Shown piece after piece: positions 1 to 6,310 of a DNA stretch of 9,086 bases. Below the pieces are notes generated by a model. The model searched no databases, was not told where the DNA came from, and worked only from the letters and a program-made list of their open reading frames with translations. How positions within the stretch are numbered: position 1 is the first letter of the stretch; each line of letters begins with the position of its first letter. Source of the DNA: Candidatus Methylomirabilota bacterium (GTDB lineage: Bacteria; Methylomirabilota; Methylomirabilia; Methylomirabilales; CSP1-5); the NCBI GenBank assembly GCA_022615475.1, contig JAKEGQ010000021.1, positions 1 through 9,086 on the forward strand. The letters run 5' to 3'. A program made the translations under genes and the position numbers.

Positions 1-1298
1 ACCGCCAGGAGCGCACGGGGCCGGATCAGGGACCCCCCGTTGGCCACGGCGCTCATGGCGCTGATCATCTGAAGCGCCGTCGCAGAGATCTCGTGGCCGA
101 TGGAGAGGGCACCCAGAGAGAGCTGTGACCAGTCTCGTGGTCGGCGGATGAACCCGTGGCTCTCACCCGGAAGATCCACGCCGGTCGGGACACCGAAGCC
201 GAAGCTCGTAATGTAGCTATAGAACCGCTGCTTCCCCACCTTCATCCCCACCTTGATGGCCCCCACGTTACTGGAGAAGGCCATGACGTCCCGGAAGGTC
301 ATCCACCCGTATTTCTCGTGGTCCCGGATCTTGACTCCCCCGATTTCGATGGCCCCCTCTTCGCCGTAAAAGAGATCGTCGGGGCGCACCAATCGCTCCT
401 CGAGTGCCGCGGCGGCGAGGACGAGTTTGAAGGCCGATCCGGGCTCATAGGGATCGGTGAGGGCCCGATTTCGGCGGGAGGCGGGGGAGGTGCTCGCGTA
501 GGCGCTGGGGTTATAGGCGGGGGTGTTGGCGAGGGCCAGAATCTCCCCCGTTCTGGGGTCCATCACAATGGCCGTCCCTGCCCTCGCCCCGTAGCGTCGC
601 ACCGCTGCGTCGATTTCCCGCTCTGCCACATGCTGGATGACCTCATCAATGGTCAGGACCAAATCGGCGCCGGGGTGAGTCTCCTTGGATTCCCGAAAGA
701 TGATCCTCCCCATGGCGTCCACCCGACTCACGAAGGACCGTGGTCCGCCGGTCAGCAGACGCTCGTATGCAAGCTCGAGCCCCTCCAGTCCTTTGTTATC
801 AACCCCCGCGAATCCGATGAGGTGTGCCGCGAGATCCTTCTTAGGATAATACCGTTTCCCTTCAGGCACAAGGCCGACTCCCGGAAGGCTCAGCTTCGAA
901 ATGGCCTCCGCCTGTTCGGGATCCACCTGGCGTTGGATCCAGACGAAGGGTTGATCGCTGCGGAGTTTCGCCTGAATCTCGCGGGCGGGAAGCTTGAGGA
1001 CCCGGGCCAGTCGAGTCGCGGTGGTGCTCGGGTCCTGCACCAGGCCCGGGTGGGCAAAGACCGACGCGGCATCCAGGGTGATCACCAACATCCGCCCGCG
1101 GCGATCATAGATCGTCCCGCGCTTGGCAGCCACGGGGATGCGGCGTTCGTACTGCCCTTCGGCTCGGGTACCGAGACGCTCGTGCCGGATGATCTGAATC
1201 ACGTAGAGGCGAGTGCCGACGCCGCCCAACAGCGCGGCGAGGAGGAGGGCCAGGACGATGACCCTGGCCCGGGGAGGGGTCTCGAAGGACGCGGTCAT
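1..1298 (-). CDS. ftsI: FtsI-type class B penicillin-binding protein, partial (C-terminus outside window)
   Basis: Septal peptidoglycan transpeptidase (PBP3/FtsI family), an inner-membrane protein acting in the periplasm. The frame runs without a stop from an ATG at 1298 to the left edge, giving 432 residues. Visible parts: a short cytoplasmic N-terminus, one membrane segment at about residues 10-34, and the PBP-dimer motif RGTIYDRRGR just after it. The transpeptidase domain has the SxxK motif S288-A-F-K291 (EPGSAFK) with the nucleophilic serine, and the SxN motif S342-S343-N344. The KTG motif and the C-terminus lie beyond the edge. The start codon abuts the ftsL stop (TAG at 1299-1301), so the two are probably translationally coupled. 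Position after rsmH and ftsL is the classic dcw order. The alternative is a sporulation paralogue (SpoVD-like); the dcw position favours FtsI, but a C-terminal PASTA domain could not be checked. Confidence 0.93.
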   Translation of the reverse strand, partial: MTASFETPPRARVIVLALLLAALLGGVGTRLYVIQIIRHERLGTRAEGQYERRIPVAAKRGTIYDRRGRMLVITLDAASVFAHPGLVQDPSTTATRLARVLKLPAREIQAKLRSDQPFVWIQRQVDPEQAEAISKLSLPGVGLVPEGKRYYPKKDLAAHLIGFAGVDNKGLEGLELAYERLLTGGPRSFVSRVDAMGRIIFRESKETHPGADLVLTIDEVIQHVAEREIDAAVRRYGARAGTAIVMDPRTGEILALANTPAYNPSAYASTSPASRRNRALTDPYEPGSAFKLVLAAAALEERLVRPDDLFYGEEGAIEIGGVKIRDHEKYGWMTFRDVMAFSSNVGAIKVGMKVGKQRFYSYITSFGFGVPTGVDLPGESHGFIRRPRDWSQLSLGALSIGHEISATALQMISAMSAVANGGSLIRPRALLA

Positions 1299-1649
1299 CT
1301 ACGGCTCCTCGAGCTGGATGATCTGCCCCGGACGGGGGTTGACCATGCCCAGCTCACGTCGAGCGAACTCTTCGACCCTCTTCAGGGAGCGGAGTCGGCT
1401 GAGCTCCATCCGGAGTGTCTTCCCCTCCTGAGTCAGGCTGGCCTGTGCGGCCCGGTGCCGCTCGATCTGGTAGCCGAGACGCACCACCTGGATGTGCTGC
1501 CACACATAGAAGAGGAGACCCAACAGCAGTACCCCACACACGATGAGCCTTTGCTTGAGCTCGGGTGACAGCCCCCCCTTCGCCCGCCGCACCCGGACTC
1601 CGAAGGGGAGCTCCTGCTGGAGCCATCCAGAGCGGACCTCAGGCGCCAC
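1299..1649 (-). CDS. ftsL: Cell division protein FtsL-like
   Basis: Small bitopic division protein that in known systems joins FtsB and FtsQ in the divisome and helps activate FtsW/FtsI. The 116-residue product has a basic cytoplasmic N-terminus, one hydrophobic segment at about residues 35-52 (LIVCGVLLLGLLFYVW), then a charged, probably coiled-coil stretch at about 55-95. It ends in ELGMVNPRPGQIIQLEEP, the tail style of the FtsL/DivIC group. The start is GTG at 1649, chosen because a good Shine-Dalgarno (GGGAGGAG) lies about 4 nt upstream. This start overlaps the end of rsmH by 11 bp. Sequence conservation in the family is low, so the call rests on topology, size and position between rsmH and ftsI. 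Confidence 0.85.
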   Translation of the reverse strand: MAPEVRSGWLQQELPFGVRVRRAKGGLSPELKQRLIVCGVLLLGLLFYVWQHIQVVRLGYQIERHRAAQASLTQEGKTLRMELSRLRSLKRVEEFARRELGMVNPRPGQIIQLEEP

Positions 1650-2559
1650 GCTGCTCCTCCCGCCGCTCGGCGGCCCGCAGCTTGGCGCTCCGAGCCCGAG
1701 GGTTCCGCGCCATCTCCTCGACCGACGGCGTCACAGGACGCCGGGTGAGAATCTGGACACCGGCGACCGCCTCCGGCGCTGCCAGCCGACGAAACAGATG
1801 CTTGACCACCCGATCCTCCAAAGAGTGAAAAGCGATGACACAGATCCGTCCGTGAGCCTTGAGCAGTCCTATCGCGGCCTCGAGCGCCTCCCCCAGCCCC
1901 TCCAGTTCTTGATTGACGGCGATGCGGATCGCCTGAAAGGTGCGCGTCGCCGGATGGATCCTGCGGGGCCAGAGTCGTCGCGGGATGGCCCGACTGACGA
2001 CCGTGGCGAGATCCTGCGTGGTCTCTAGGGATCCGCGGTGACGTGCGTTCACGATCCCCCGGGCGATCTGACGGGCCCACCGCTCCTCGCCGTACTCTCG
2101 AATGATCCGTGCGAGGCGCTCTTCCGGAAGGGCGTGAAGGATTTCCCGGGCGGTGGGCCCCCCACCGTGCCGGTCCATGCGCATGTCCAGAGGACCCTCC
2201 ATGCCGAAGCTAAAACCCCGACCCGGATCGGCGAGCTGCGCCGACGAGACCCCGAGATCAAAAAGCATCCCGTCGAATCGCCCCAGGTGAAGGGGTGAGA
2301 GCAGCCGGGGCAGCTCCCGGAAATCCCCTTGGATCAATTGCACCCGGTCGCCGAAACGCTCCAGTGCACCCCTGGCAAGGGCAATTGCCTCGGGGTCCCG
2401 ATCGACCCCCACCAACCGAGATGGCGGTCCAGCCGCATCCAGGATCGCTGCGGCGTGGCCTCCCCCCCCAACGGTACAGTCCAGGTACAGCCCGTCCGGT
2501 CTCGGTCCGAGGGCGGCCACCACCTCCTGGACCAGAACCGGGATGTGCCCAGTCGTCAC
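1639..2559 (-). CDS. rsmH: 16S rRNA (cytosine(1402)-N(4))-methyltransferase RsmH (MraW)
   Basis: SAM-dependent enzyme that N4-methylates C1402 of 16S rRNA in the ribosomal P site. The 306-residue length is normal for the family. Motifs seen: GHIPVL at the N-terminus; the SAM-binding loop LDCTVGGGGH at residues 26-35; VGVDRDP at 50-56; FDGMLFDLGVSSAQL at 95-109 followed by GRGFSF; FQAIRIAVNQEL; and VIAFHSLEDR near the C-terminus. All are RsmH signatures. Translation starts at GTG, overlapping the STAS gene stop as GTGA (2556-2559), so it is probably coupled to that gene. Position between the mraZ end of the cluster and ftsL is standard. Function is confident from motifs. Confidence 0.97.
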   Translation of the reverse strand: MTTGHIPVLVQEVVAALGPRPDGLYLDCTVGGGGHAAAILDAAGPPSRLVGVDRDPEAIALARGALERFGDRVQLIQGDFRELPRLLSPLHLGRFDGMLFDLGVSSAQLADPGRGFSFGMEGPLDMRMDRHGGGPTAREILHALPEERLARIIREYGEERWARQIARGIVNARHRGSLETTQDLATVVSRAIPRRLWPRRIHPATRTFQAIRIAVNQELEGLGEALEAAIGLLKAHGRICVIAFHSLEDRVVKHLFRRLAAPEAVAGVQILTRRPVTPSVEEMARNPRARSAKLRAAERREEQRGA

Positions 2560-2918
2560 CCCGCCATGGCGAGGCGCTTGAGCCGGCAGGCATGACGGGC
2601 CCCGCTCTCCTCCAGGTAGTGCTCAAAGAAGGGGTACACCCCGGCGGCCCGAAACGTCTCCTCGACCGCGGGAGAGAGCGCCAGGAGACTCACATCACCA
2701 TCAAAGCGCCGGAGCCGGCACAGGGTGCTCGTCAAGACCTCGAGGCTCTTCTCGTTCACCGAGCGCAGGCGGCTACAATCCAGAATGACCTGCAGGTACC
2801 CCTCTGCTGCCACCTTGATGATGGCCTCGCGGAGCGCCATCATCCGGACCAGGTCGATGGACCCTGCCAGCCGCAGGATCGCGATCCGTTCCCCTCTCTG
2901 TTTCTCCACTATGACCAT
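2556..2918 (-). CDS. STAS-domain protein (anti-sigma-factor-antagonist-like) inside the dcw cluster
   Basis: A 120-residue protein with a SpoIIAA/STAS-like pattern: N-terminal beta strands (VIVEKQRGERIAILRLAGSI), a helix (MMALREAIIKVAAEG), the strand VILDCSRL, then a helix and LLALSPAVEETFRAAGV near the end, matching the usual STAS closing helix. STAS domains bind anti-sigma kinases or act as input modules. The usual DSSG loop with its phospho-acceptor serine reads N-E-K-S here, so classical phospho-control is doubtful. ATG 2918 is chosen because GGAG lies 5 nt upstream; an in-frame GTG at 2981 would add 21 residues but has SD spacing of only 2 nt and a Cys/His-rich extension unlike a STAS N-terminus. 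The stop overlaps the rsmH start (GTGA). mraZ is normally followed directly by rsmH, so this insertion is the odd feature of the cluster. The partner is unknown. Confidence 0.8.
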   Translation of the reverse strand: MVIVEKQRGERIAILRLAGSIDLVRMMALREAIIKVAAEGYLQVILDCSRLRSVNEKSLEVLTSTLCRLRRFDGDVSLLALSPAVEETFRAAGVYPFFEHYLEESGARHACRLKRLAMAG

Positions 2919-2991
2919 CTTCGCTCCATGGTGAATAGAAACGCACTTAATCTTGTGACAATGGTGAGCCCGTCGAACCACTGCTCCATGG

Positions 2992-3435
2992 TTAGATTCC
3001 TAACTGCGCCAGCTTAGCGGCGATATCCTCAAAGGTGACCGGCGAGGTCGTCAGGAACTGCTCCCAACGTTCCCGATCCCAGATCTCGATCCGATTCAGG
3101 GCCCCGACGATAATCACCTCCCGATTGAGCCCGGCCTTCTCCCGATGCTGGGGAGGGATCAGGATGCGCCCCTGCCCATCGACCGGACCCTCGGTCGCGC
3201 CCGAATAGAACAGGCGGAGGAAGGCGCGGATGTCCTTTTCAAAGTTGCTCTGATTCTGGATTCGTTCCTCGAAACGCGCCCAGACATCGAGCGGGTAGGC
3301 GGTGATACAAGCGTCAAAGTCGGTGAGGACAAGAATGTTCTGTCCTCGCTTCTTCAACGTCTGGCGGAATCTGGCCGGGATGCTGAGTCGACCTTTATCA
3401 TCGATCGTGTGTGGGAATCGTCCGATGAATCTCAT
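2992..3435 (-). CDS. mraZ: Transcriptional regulator MraZ
   Basis: DNA-binding regulator of the dcw cluster; in E. coli it represses its own operon by binding TGGGN direct repeats. The 147-residue product carries the two tandem SpoVT/AbrB-like halves expected. The first has IDDKGRLSIPARFR at residues 11-24; the second has DGQGRILIPPQHREKAGL at about 81-98, followed by VIIVGALNRIEIWDRERW, a typical MraZ block. The ATG at 3435 gives the canonical N-terminus MRFIGRF. Its Shine-Dalgarno is only a weak GGGA, which is also part of the last operator repeat, so MraZ binding or mRNA structure could affect its own translation (inference). It heads the cluster, with a promoter and operator directly upstream. 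Identity is secure. Confidence 0.97.
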   Translation of the reverse strand: MRFIGRFPHTIDDKGRLSIPARFRQTLKKRGQNILVLTDFDACITAYPLDVWARFEERIQNQSNFEKDIRAFLRLFYSGATEGPVDGQGRILIPPQHREKAGLNREVIIVGALNRIEIWDRERWEQFLTTSPVTFEDIAAKLAQLGI

Positions 3436-3440
3436 GATCG

Positions 3441-3485
3441 TCCCAAATATGCACCTTTTATACCATTCTTCCCCACATCATCCCA
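3441..3485 (-). promoter_or_regulatory. Predicted MraZ operator: five pentamers at 10-bp steps
   Basis: Reading the minus strand from 3485 down, pentamers begin every 10 bases: TGGGA (3485-3481), TGGGG (3475-3471), TGGTA (3465-3461), GGTGC (3455-3451, weak) and TGGGA (3445-3441), each separated by 5 nt. E. coli MraZ binds three TGGGN repeats with 5-nt spacers upstream of mraZ. Three sites here match TGGGN exactly, one has a single change and one is poor. The array lies just downstream of the predicted start site, where binding by the ring-shaped MraZ oligomer would block transcription. The repeats are seen directly; binding is inferred. Confidence 0.8.
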
Positions 3486-3497
3486 CTTCGCGGCTGG

Positions 3498-3526
3498 AAA
3501 ATATCGTTTCAGAATACTCTTGTCAA
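3498..3526 (-). promoter_or_regulatory. Sigma70-type promoter of the mraZ/dcw cluster
   Basis: On the minus strand the -35 box TTGACA (3526-3521) is perfect. A 17-bp spacer follows, then the -10 box TATTTT (3503-3498), which differs from TATAAT at two positions. Transcription should begin near 3491, leaving about 55 nt of leader before the mraZ ATG. The -35 box sits inside a small palindrome, TCTTG-A-CAAGA. It is the best promoter in the window and lies where a dcw promoter is expected. Confidence 0.8.
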
Positions 3527-3655
3527 GAAAAATCAACAGGTTCCGATGATTTTATTTCCTCGCGGAGCGACCCCAGTATCTTGGGTTGGAGAGGGGTAGG
3601 GACGGGCAGATGTGGGGCGAGGGCGGCGGAATGCCCGAGGTCGGGGGGGGCGGAG

Positions 3656-4504
3656 TCAATGACCATCGATCAAGAGATTGTCGATGAGACGCGCCTTTGA
3701 AAAGCGGGCGGCGAGGAGCGCGACGGCTGGACCCTGCACCGTCTCCAGCGGCTCGAGGGAGCCGGGATCGCACAGGGCGACATAATCAATCGTGGCGGTA
3801 GTCCCCTCCTGGATCATCCGCCGCATCCCCTCCGACAGCCGTCGGGCATCCCGTTCACCGCGCCTGACCTGATCGGCGGCCCACCCGAGGGCCTGGTACA
3901 GCACCGGGGCCTGTCGCCGCTCACCCGGCGTGAGATTGACGTTGCGAGAGGACATGGCAAGTCCATCCGGCTCCCGGACGGTGGGCAGCACGACCACCTC
4001 AATATCCATATCGAGATCCCGGACCATGCGCGTGATGACGCATGCCTGCTGGTAATCCTTCTGGCCAAAGTAGGCGCGGTGTGGTTTCACGATATGGAAG
4101 AGCTTCGCCACGATCGTCGTGACTCCCCGGAAGTGCCCGGGGCGGTACGTGCCTTCCCATCGGCGCGTGAGTCCCTCGACCTCGATGAAGGTCGCGTACC
4201 TATCCGGATACATGCGCTTCTGCTCCGGGACGAAGACGAGATCGGCCCCCTCGGCGGCCGCCTTGGCGAGATCCCCTTCGAGATCGACCGGATAACTCTC
4301 CAGATCCTCCTGCCGGTCAAACTGGGTCGGGTTGACAAAGATGCTCACAGCCAGGATGGAGTTCTCGCGGCGGGCGGAGCGGAAGAGGGAGAGGTGGCCT
4401 TCGTGCAGGGAGCCCATGGTGGGGACGAAGCCGATTGCCCTCCCCTCCGCACGAAGCACGGTCATCCGCCTCTGCATCTGGTCTGTGTCGTAGAGAACCT
4501 CCAT
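3656..4504 (-). CDS. panC: Pantothenate synthetase (pantoate--beta-alanine ligase)
   Basis: Cytoplasmic enzyme that joins pantoate and beta-alanine with ATP to give pantothenate, the CoA precursor. The 282-residue product has the nucleotidyltransferase signature FVPTMGSLHEGH (residues 27-38 region) with H34 and H37. It also has ILAVSIFVNPTQF (50-62), RPGHFRGV (121-128), YFGQKDYQQ (145-153) and the KMSKS-like AMSSRN (184-189). The ATG at 4504 is chosen because it gives the family N-terminus and lies 4 nt after the panB stop. An upstream in-frame ATG at 4600 would extend the gene into panB and add a non-family, Ser/Gly/Arg-rich leader. No strong Shine-Dalgarno is seen, consistent with coupling to panB. 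panD is not in the window. No clear intrinsic terminator follows. Confidence 0.97.
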   Translation of the reverse strand: MEVLYDTDQMQRRMTVLRAEGRAIGFVPTMGSLHEGHLSLFRSARRENSILAVSIFVNPTQFDRQEDLESYPVDLEGDLAKAAAEGADLVFVPEQKRMYPDRYATFIEVEGLTRRWEGTYRPGHFRGVTTIVAKLFHIVKPHRAYFGQKDYQQACVITRMVRDLDMDIEVVVLPTVREPDGLAMSSRNVNLTPGERRQAPVLYQALGWAADQVRRGERDARRLSEGMRRMIQEGTTATIDYVALCDPGSLEPLETVQGPAVALLAARFSKARLIDNLLIDGH

Positions 4505-4508
4505 CGTC

Positions 4509-5393
4509 TCAGCCCCGCCCGAGCGTCTTGACCTGCCGACGCCGCCGGTCGAGCTGGTCTTGCCATCGCCGGACCTCCCCTTCATCGAGGCGAAAGGCAT
4601 GCTCGGGACCGGGAAACTCGCCAGCCCTGACCTCCTGGCGGTATCGGGTGAAGGCCGTCGCGATTGTCTCCTTCAGGTTCGCGTAGCGCTTGACGAACTT
4701 GGGGGTGAAGTCGTCGAAGAGCCCGAGGAGGTCGTTCGTCACCAGCACCTGGCCATCGCAAGAGGATCCCGCCCCGATGCCGATGGTCGGGATCCGGAGC
4801 TCTTTGGTGATCACTTCCGCCACCTGCCAGGGGATGCCTTCGAGCACGAGTGCGAAGACCCCCGCCTCCTCGAGGAGCCGGGCGTCCTCCCGCAAACGCT
4901 CAGCCGCCGCCGCGGTCCGGCCCTGAACCTTGAAGCCTCCGAACTGATGGACCATCTGGGGGGTGAGCCCGAGGTGGCCCATCACGGGGATGCCGACAGA
5001 TGTGAGACGCTGCGTGAGGTCAGCCACCTCGCGTCCCCCTTCCAGCTTGACCGCCTGGGCGCCGGCCTCCTTGAGAAATCGACCGGCGTTCCTTATCCCC
5101 TCTTCCACGCTGGCCTGAAATGAGCCGAACGGCATGTCGGCCACGAGGAGGGCCCGCTTCACGCCTCGACTCACCGCGCGAACGTGATGGAGCATCTCCT
5201 CCATCGTCACAGGCAGCGTGGTTTCATACCCGAGCCCCACCATGGCTAACGAGTCGCCCACCAGGATCACCTCGATCCCCGCCTCATCAAGGAGCCGGGC
5301 GATCGGGTAGTCGTAGGCGGTGAGCATGCTGATCCTTTCGCCACGATCCTTCATCTCCCGTAAGGTGACCGTCGTTACCCGCGCTGTCGCCAC
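4509..5393 (-). CDS. panB: 3-methyl-2-oxobutanoate hydroxymethyltransferase (ketopantoate hydroxymethyltransferase)
   Basis: First committed enzyme of pantothenate synthesis: it transfers a hydroxymethyl group from 5,10-methylene-THF to 2-oxoisovalerate. The 294-residue length is slightly above the usual 260-280. Motifs in order: MLTAYDYP (23-30); VGDSLAMVGLGYETTLPVT (45-63) with metal ligand D47; LLVADMPFGSF with D86; AVKLEGG with K116 and E118; PVMGHLGLTPQ with H140; VLEGIP with E185; and IPTIGIGAG. The start is GTG at 5393, supported by a strong Shine-Dalgarno (AAGGAGG) 8 nt upstream. The C-terminal 30 or so residues are Arg-rich and probably not catalytic. The gene lies 3' of the terminator that ends the fol cluster, so it should have its own promoter in 5394-5513, though none is convincing. 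Its one-carbon donor links it to the folate genes upstream. Confidence 0.97.
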   Translation of the reverse strand: MATARVTTVTLREMKDRGERISMLTAYDYPIARLLDEAGIEVILVGDSLAMVGLGYETTLPVTMEEMLHHVRAVSRGVKRALLVADMPFGSFQASVEEGIRNAGRFLKEAGAQAVKLEGGREVADLTQRLTSVGIPVMGHLGLTPQMVHQFGGFKVQGRTAAAAERLREDARLLEEAGVFALVLEGIPWQVAEVITKELRIPTIGIGAGSSCDGQVLVTNDLLGLFDDFTPKFVKRYANLKETIATAFTRYRQEVRAGEFPGPEHAFRLDEGEVRRWQDQLDRRRRQVKTLGRG

Positions 5394-5401
5394 GATCGAT
5401 C

Positions 5402-5408
5402 CCTCCTT
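5402..5408 (-). promoter_or_regulatory. Strong ribosome binding site of panB
   Basis: The minus-strand sequence AAGGAGG lies 8 nt before the GTG at 5393. It nearly matches the full anti-Shine-Dalgarno complement and decides in favour of the GTG start over the internal ATG codons at residues 14 and 23. Confidence 0.75.
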
Positions 5409-5411
5409 TCA

Positions 5412-5516
5412 GATGACCGATGACCGTTCACCGACGACCGAACAATTTCGAAATTCGAATTTCGAAGTTCGAAATTTTGGGGATGCTGGACTATGAACCC
5501 TGAACTACGAACCAAA
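5412..5516. repeat. Degenerate heptanucleotide tandem array between dNK and panB
   Basis: The plus strand reads as fifteen consecutive 7-mers in one register. It begins GATGACC, GATGACC, GTTCACC, GACGACC. Then come four TTCGAAN units (5447-5474), each containing the palindrome TTCGAA. It ends GATGCTG, GACTATG, AACCCTG, AACTACG, AACCAAA. Unit families change along the array but the 7-bp phase holds. The last part shares 17 of 18 bases with 7290-7307. It fills the space between the fol-cluster terminator and the panB ribosome binding site. Function unknown. Confidence 0.75.
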
Positions 5517-5545
5517 AAAGAAAACCTCCCGGACGTGCCGGGAGG
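5514..5545 (-). terminator. Intrinsic terminator of the folB-folK-dNK cluster
   Basis: On the minus strand an 8-bp perfect stem CCTCCCGG/CCGGGAGG (5545-5538 and 5532-5525) with a 5-nt loop is followed by the U-rich tract TTTTCTTTTTT (5524-5514). The tract lies only on the minus-strand side, so it terminates transcription arriving from the deoxynucleoside kinase. Its last bases merge into the heptad array. Confidence 0.9.
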
Positions 5546-5662
5546 CCTGGAGTCAGCTGTGCCGCGCTCGCGCCTTGAGGCCCTTTACCACTCCCGACGC
5601 TTTCCGTTCAGGGTGGCGTTTTCTGCCTTTCGAGCGGCTCTTCCCTGCCCGTCTCGGTCCGC

Positions 5663-6310
5663 CTAGGATCCAAGCGGGACGTAATACCGCATTCCCCGCT
5701 TCATGGACTGGATCTGTGTGATCAGGTCGTCAAGGTCCCCCTTTCGTTTCACAAAATCGATGTCCGTCGTGTTGACCACCAGCAGGGGGGTCTCCGTGTA
5801 ATGGAAGAAGAAGTGGGTATACGCCTGAACCACATCCTCCAGGTACGCGCGGGGGATATCCCGCTCGTACGCCCGCCCCCTGACGGCGATCCTTTTATAC
5901 AACACCTCCACGTCCGCCTGCAAGTAAATAACGAAGTCGGGCTTGGGGACGCGGGCCTCCAGGAGGGCATGCATCTTTTCGTAGAGGGCGAGCTCGTGAT
6001 CATCCAGGGTGAGATAGGCGAAGATCCGGTCCCGCGCAAAGAGATAGTCACAAACCACCCGTTGCTTGAACAGATCGAACTGCAGGAGCTCCTGCTGTTG
6101 GCGGTAGCGGGTCAGCAGGAAGTAGAGCTGGGCCTGAAAGGCGTGCCGCCGCATATCCTGATAGAAATCTTTCAGGAAGGGGTTCTCCTCGGCCACCTCC
6201 AGAACTGCCCGCGCCTGCAACCGTTGCGCCAGCAGCTCGGCAAAGGCCGTCTTGCCCACCCCAATCGGCCCTTCGACGGCCAGGTAGTGCGCCTCGAAGC
6301 CGGCGGTCAC
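5663..6310 (-). CDS. Deoxynucleoside kinase (dCK/dGK family)
   Basis: Phosphorylates deoxynucleosides for salvage into dNTPs; cytosolic. The 215-residue product has the P-loop GPIGVGKT (14-21), the conserved acidic pair E41-E42 followed by NPFL, RYRQQQELLQFDLF (68-81), the catalytic DR pair D94-R95, and an Arg-rich lid RGRAYERDIP (144-153). The C-terminus LLVVNTTDIDFV is family-typical. The start is GTG at 6310, chosen because GAGGAG lies about 6 nt upstream and the codon overlaps the folK stop as GTGA. An earlier GTG at 6346 would add 12 residues lying wholly inside folK. Base specificity (dA, dG, dC or dT) cannot be told from sequence. It is cotranscribed with folate genes and followed by a terminator. 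Confidence 0.92.
   Translation of the reverse strand: MTAGFEAHYLAVEGPIGVGKTAFAELLAQRLQARAVLEVAEENPFLKDFYQDMRRHAFQAQLYFLLTRYRQQQELLQFDLFKQRVVCDYLFARDRIFAYLTLDDHELALYEKMHALLEARVPKPDFVIYLQADVEVLYKRIAVRGRAYERDIPRAYLEDVVQAYTHFFFHYTETPLLVVNTTDIDFVKRKGDLDDLITQIQSMKRGMRYYVPLGS

Noticed and set aside
156..1568. A 470-codon open frame on the plus strand
   Set aside because: It lies antisense to ftsI and ftsL, which carry clear family motifs. Long open antisense frames are common in GC-rich coding DNA, and the product has no recognisable domain.
2919..2981. A 21-residue N-terminal extension of the STAS protein from GTG 2981
   Set aside because: The Shine-Dalgarno would be only 2 nt from the GTG and the extension does not look like a STAS N-terminus; ATG 2918 has a properly spaced GGAG.
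2909..2989. A 26-codon minus-strand frame starting just after the mraZ stop and overlapping the STAS start, with AGGA about 8 nt upstream
   Set aside because: It has a plausible ribosome site and could be a coupling leader, but it uses codons rare here (AGA, TTA, CTA), lies in an AT-richer gap and has no recognisable sequence. Kept only as a remote possibility.
4505..4600. A longer panC starting inside panB
   Set aside because: The added 32 residues are antisense-like in composition and precede the conserved PanC N-terminus; ATG 4504 sits 4 nt after the panB stop as expected for coupling.
5447..5474. TTCGAA palindromes as a CRISPR array or a regulator operator
   Set aside because: Units are only 7 bp without spacers, so it is not CRISPR. 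The palindromes continue the register of the surrounding heptads, so a dedicated operator is not needed to explain them.
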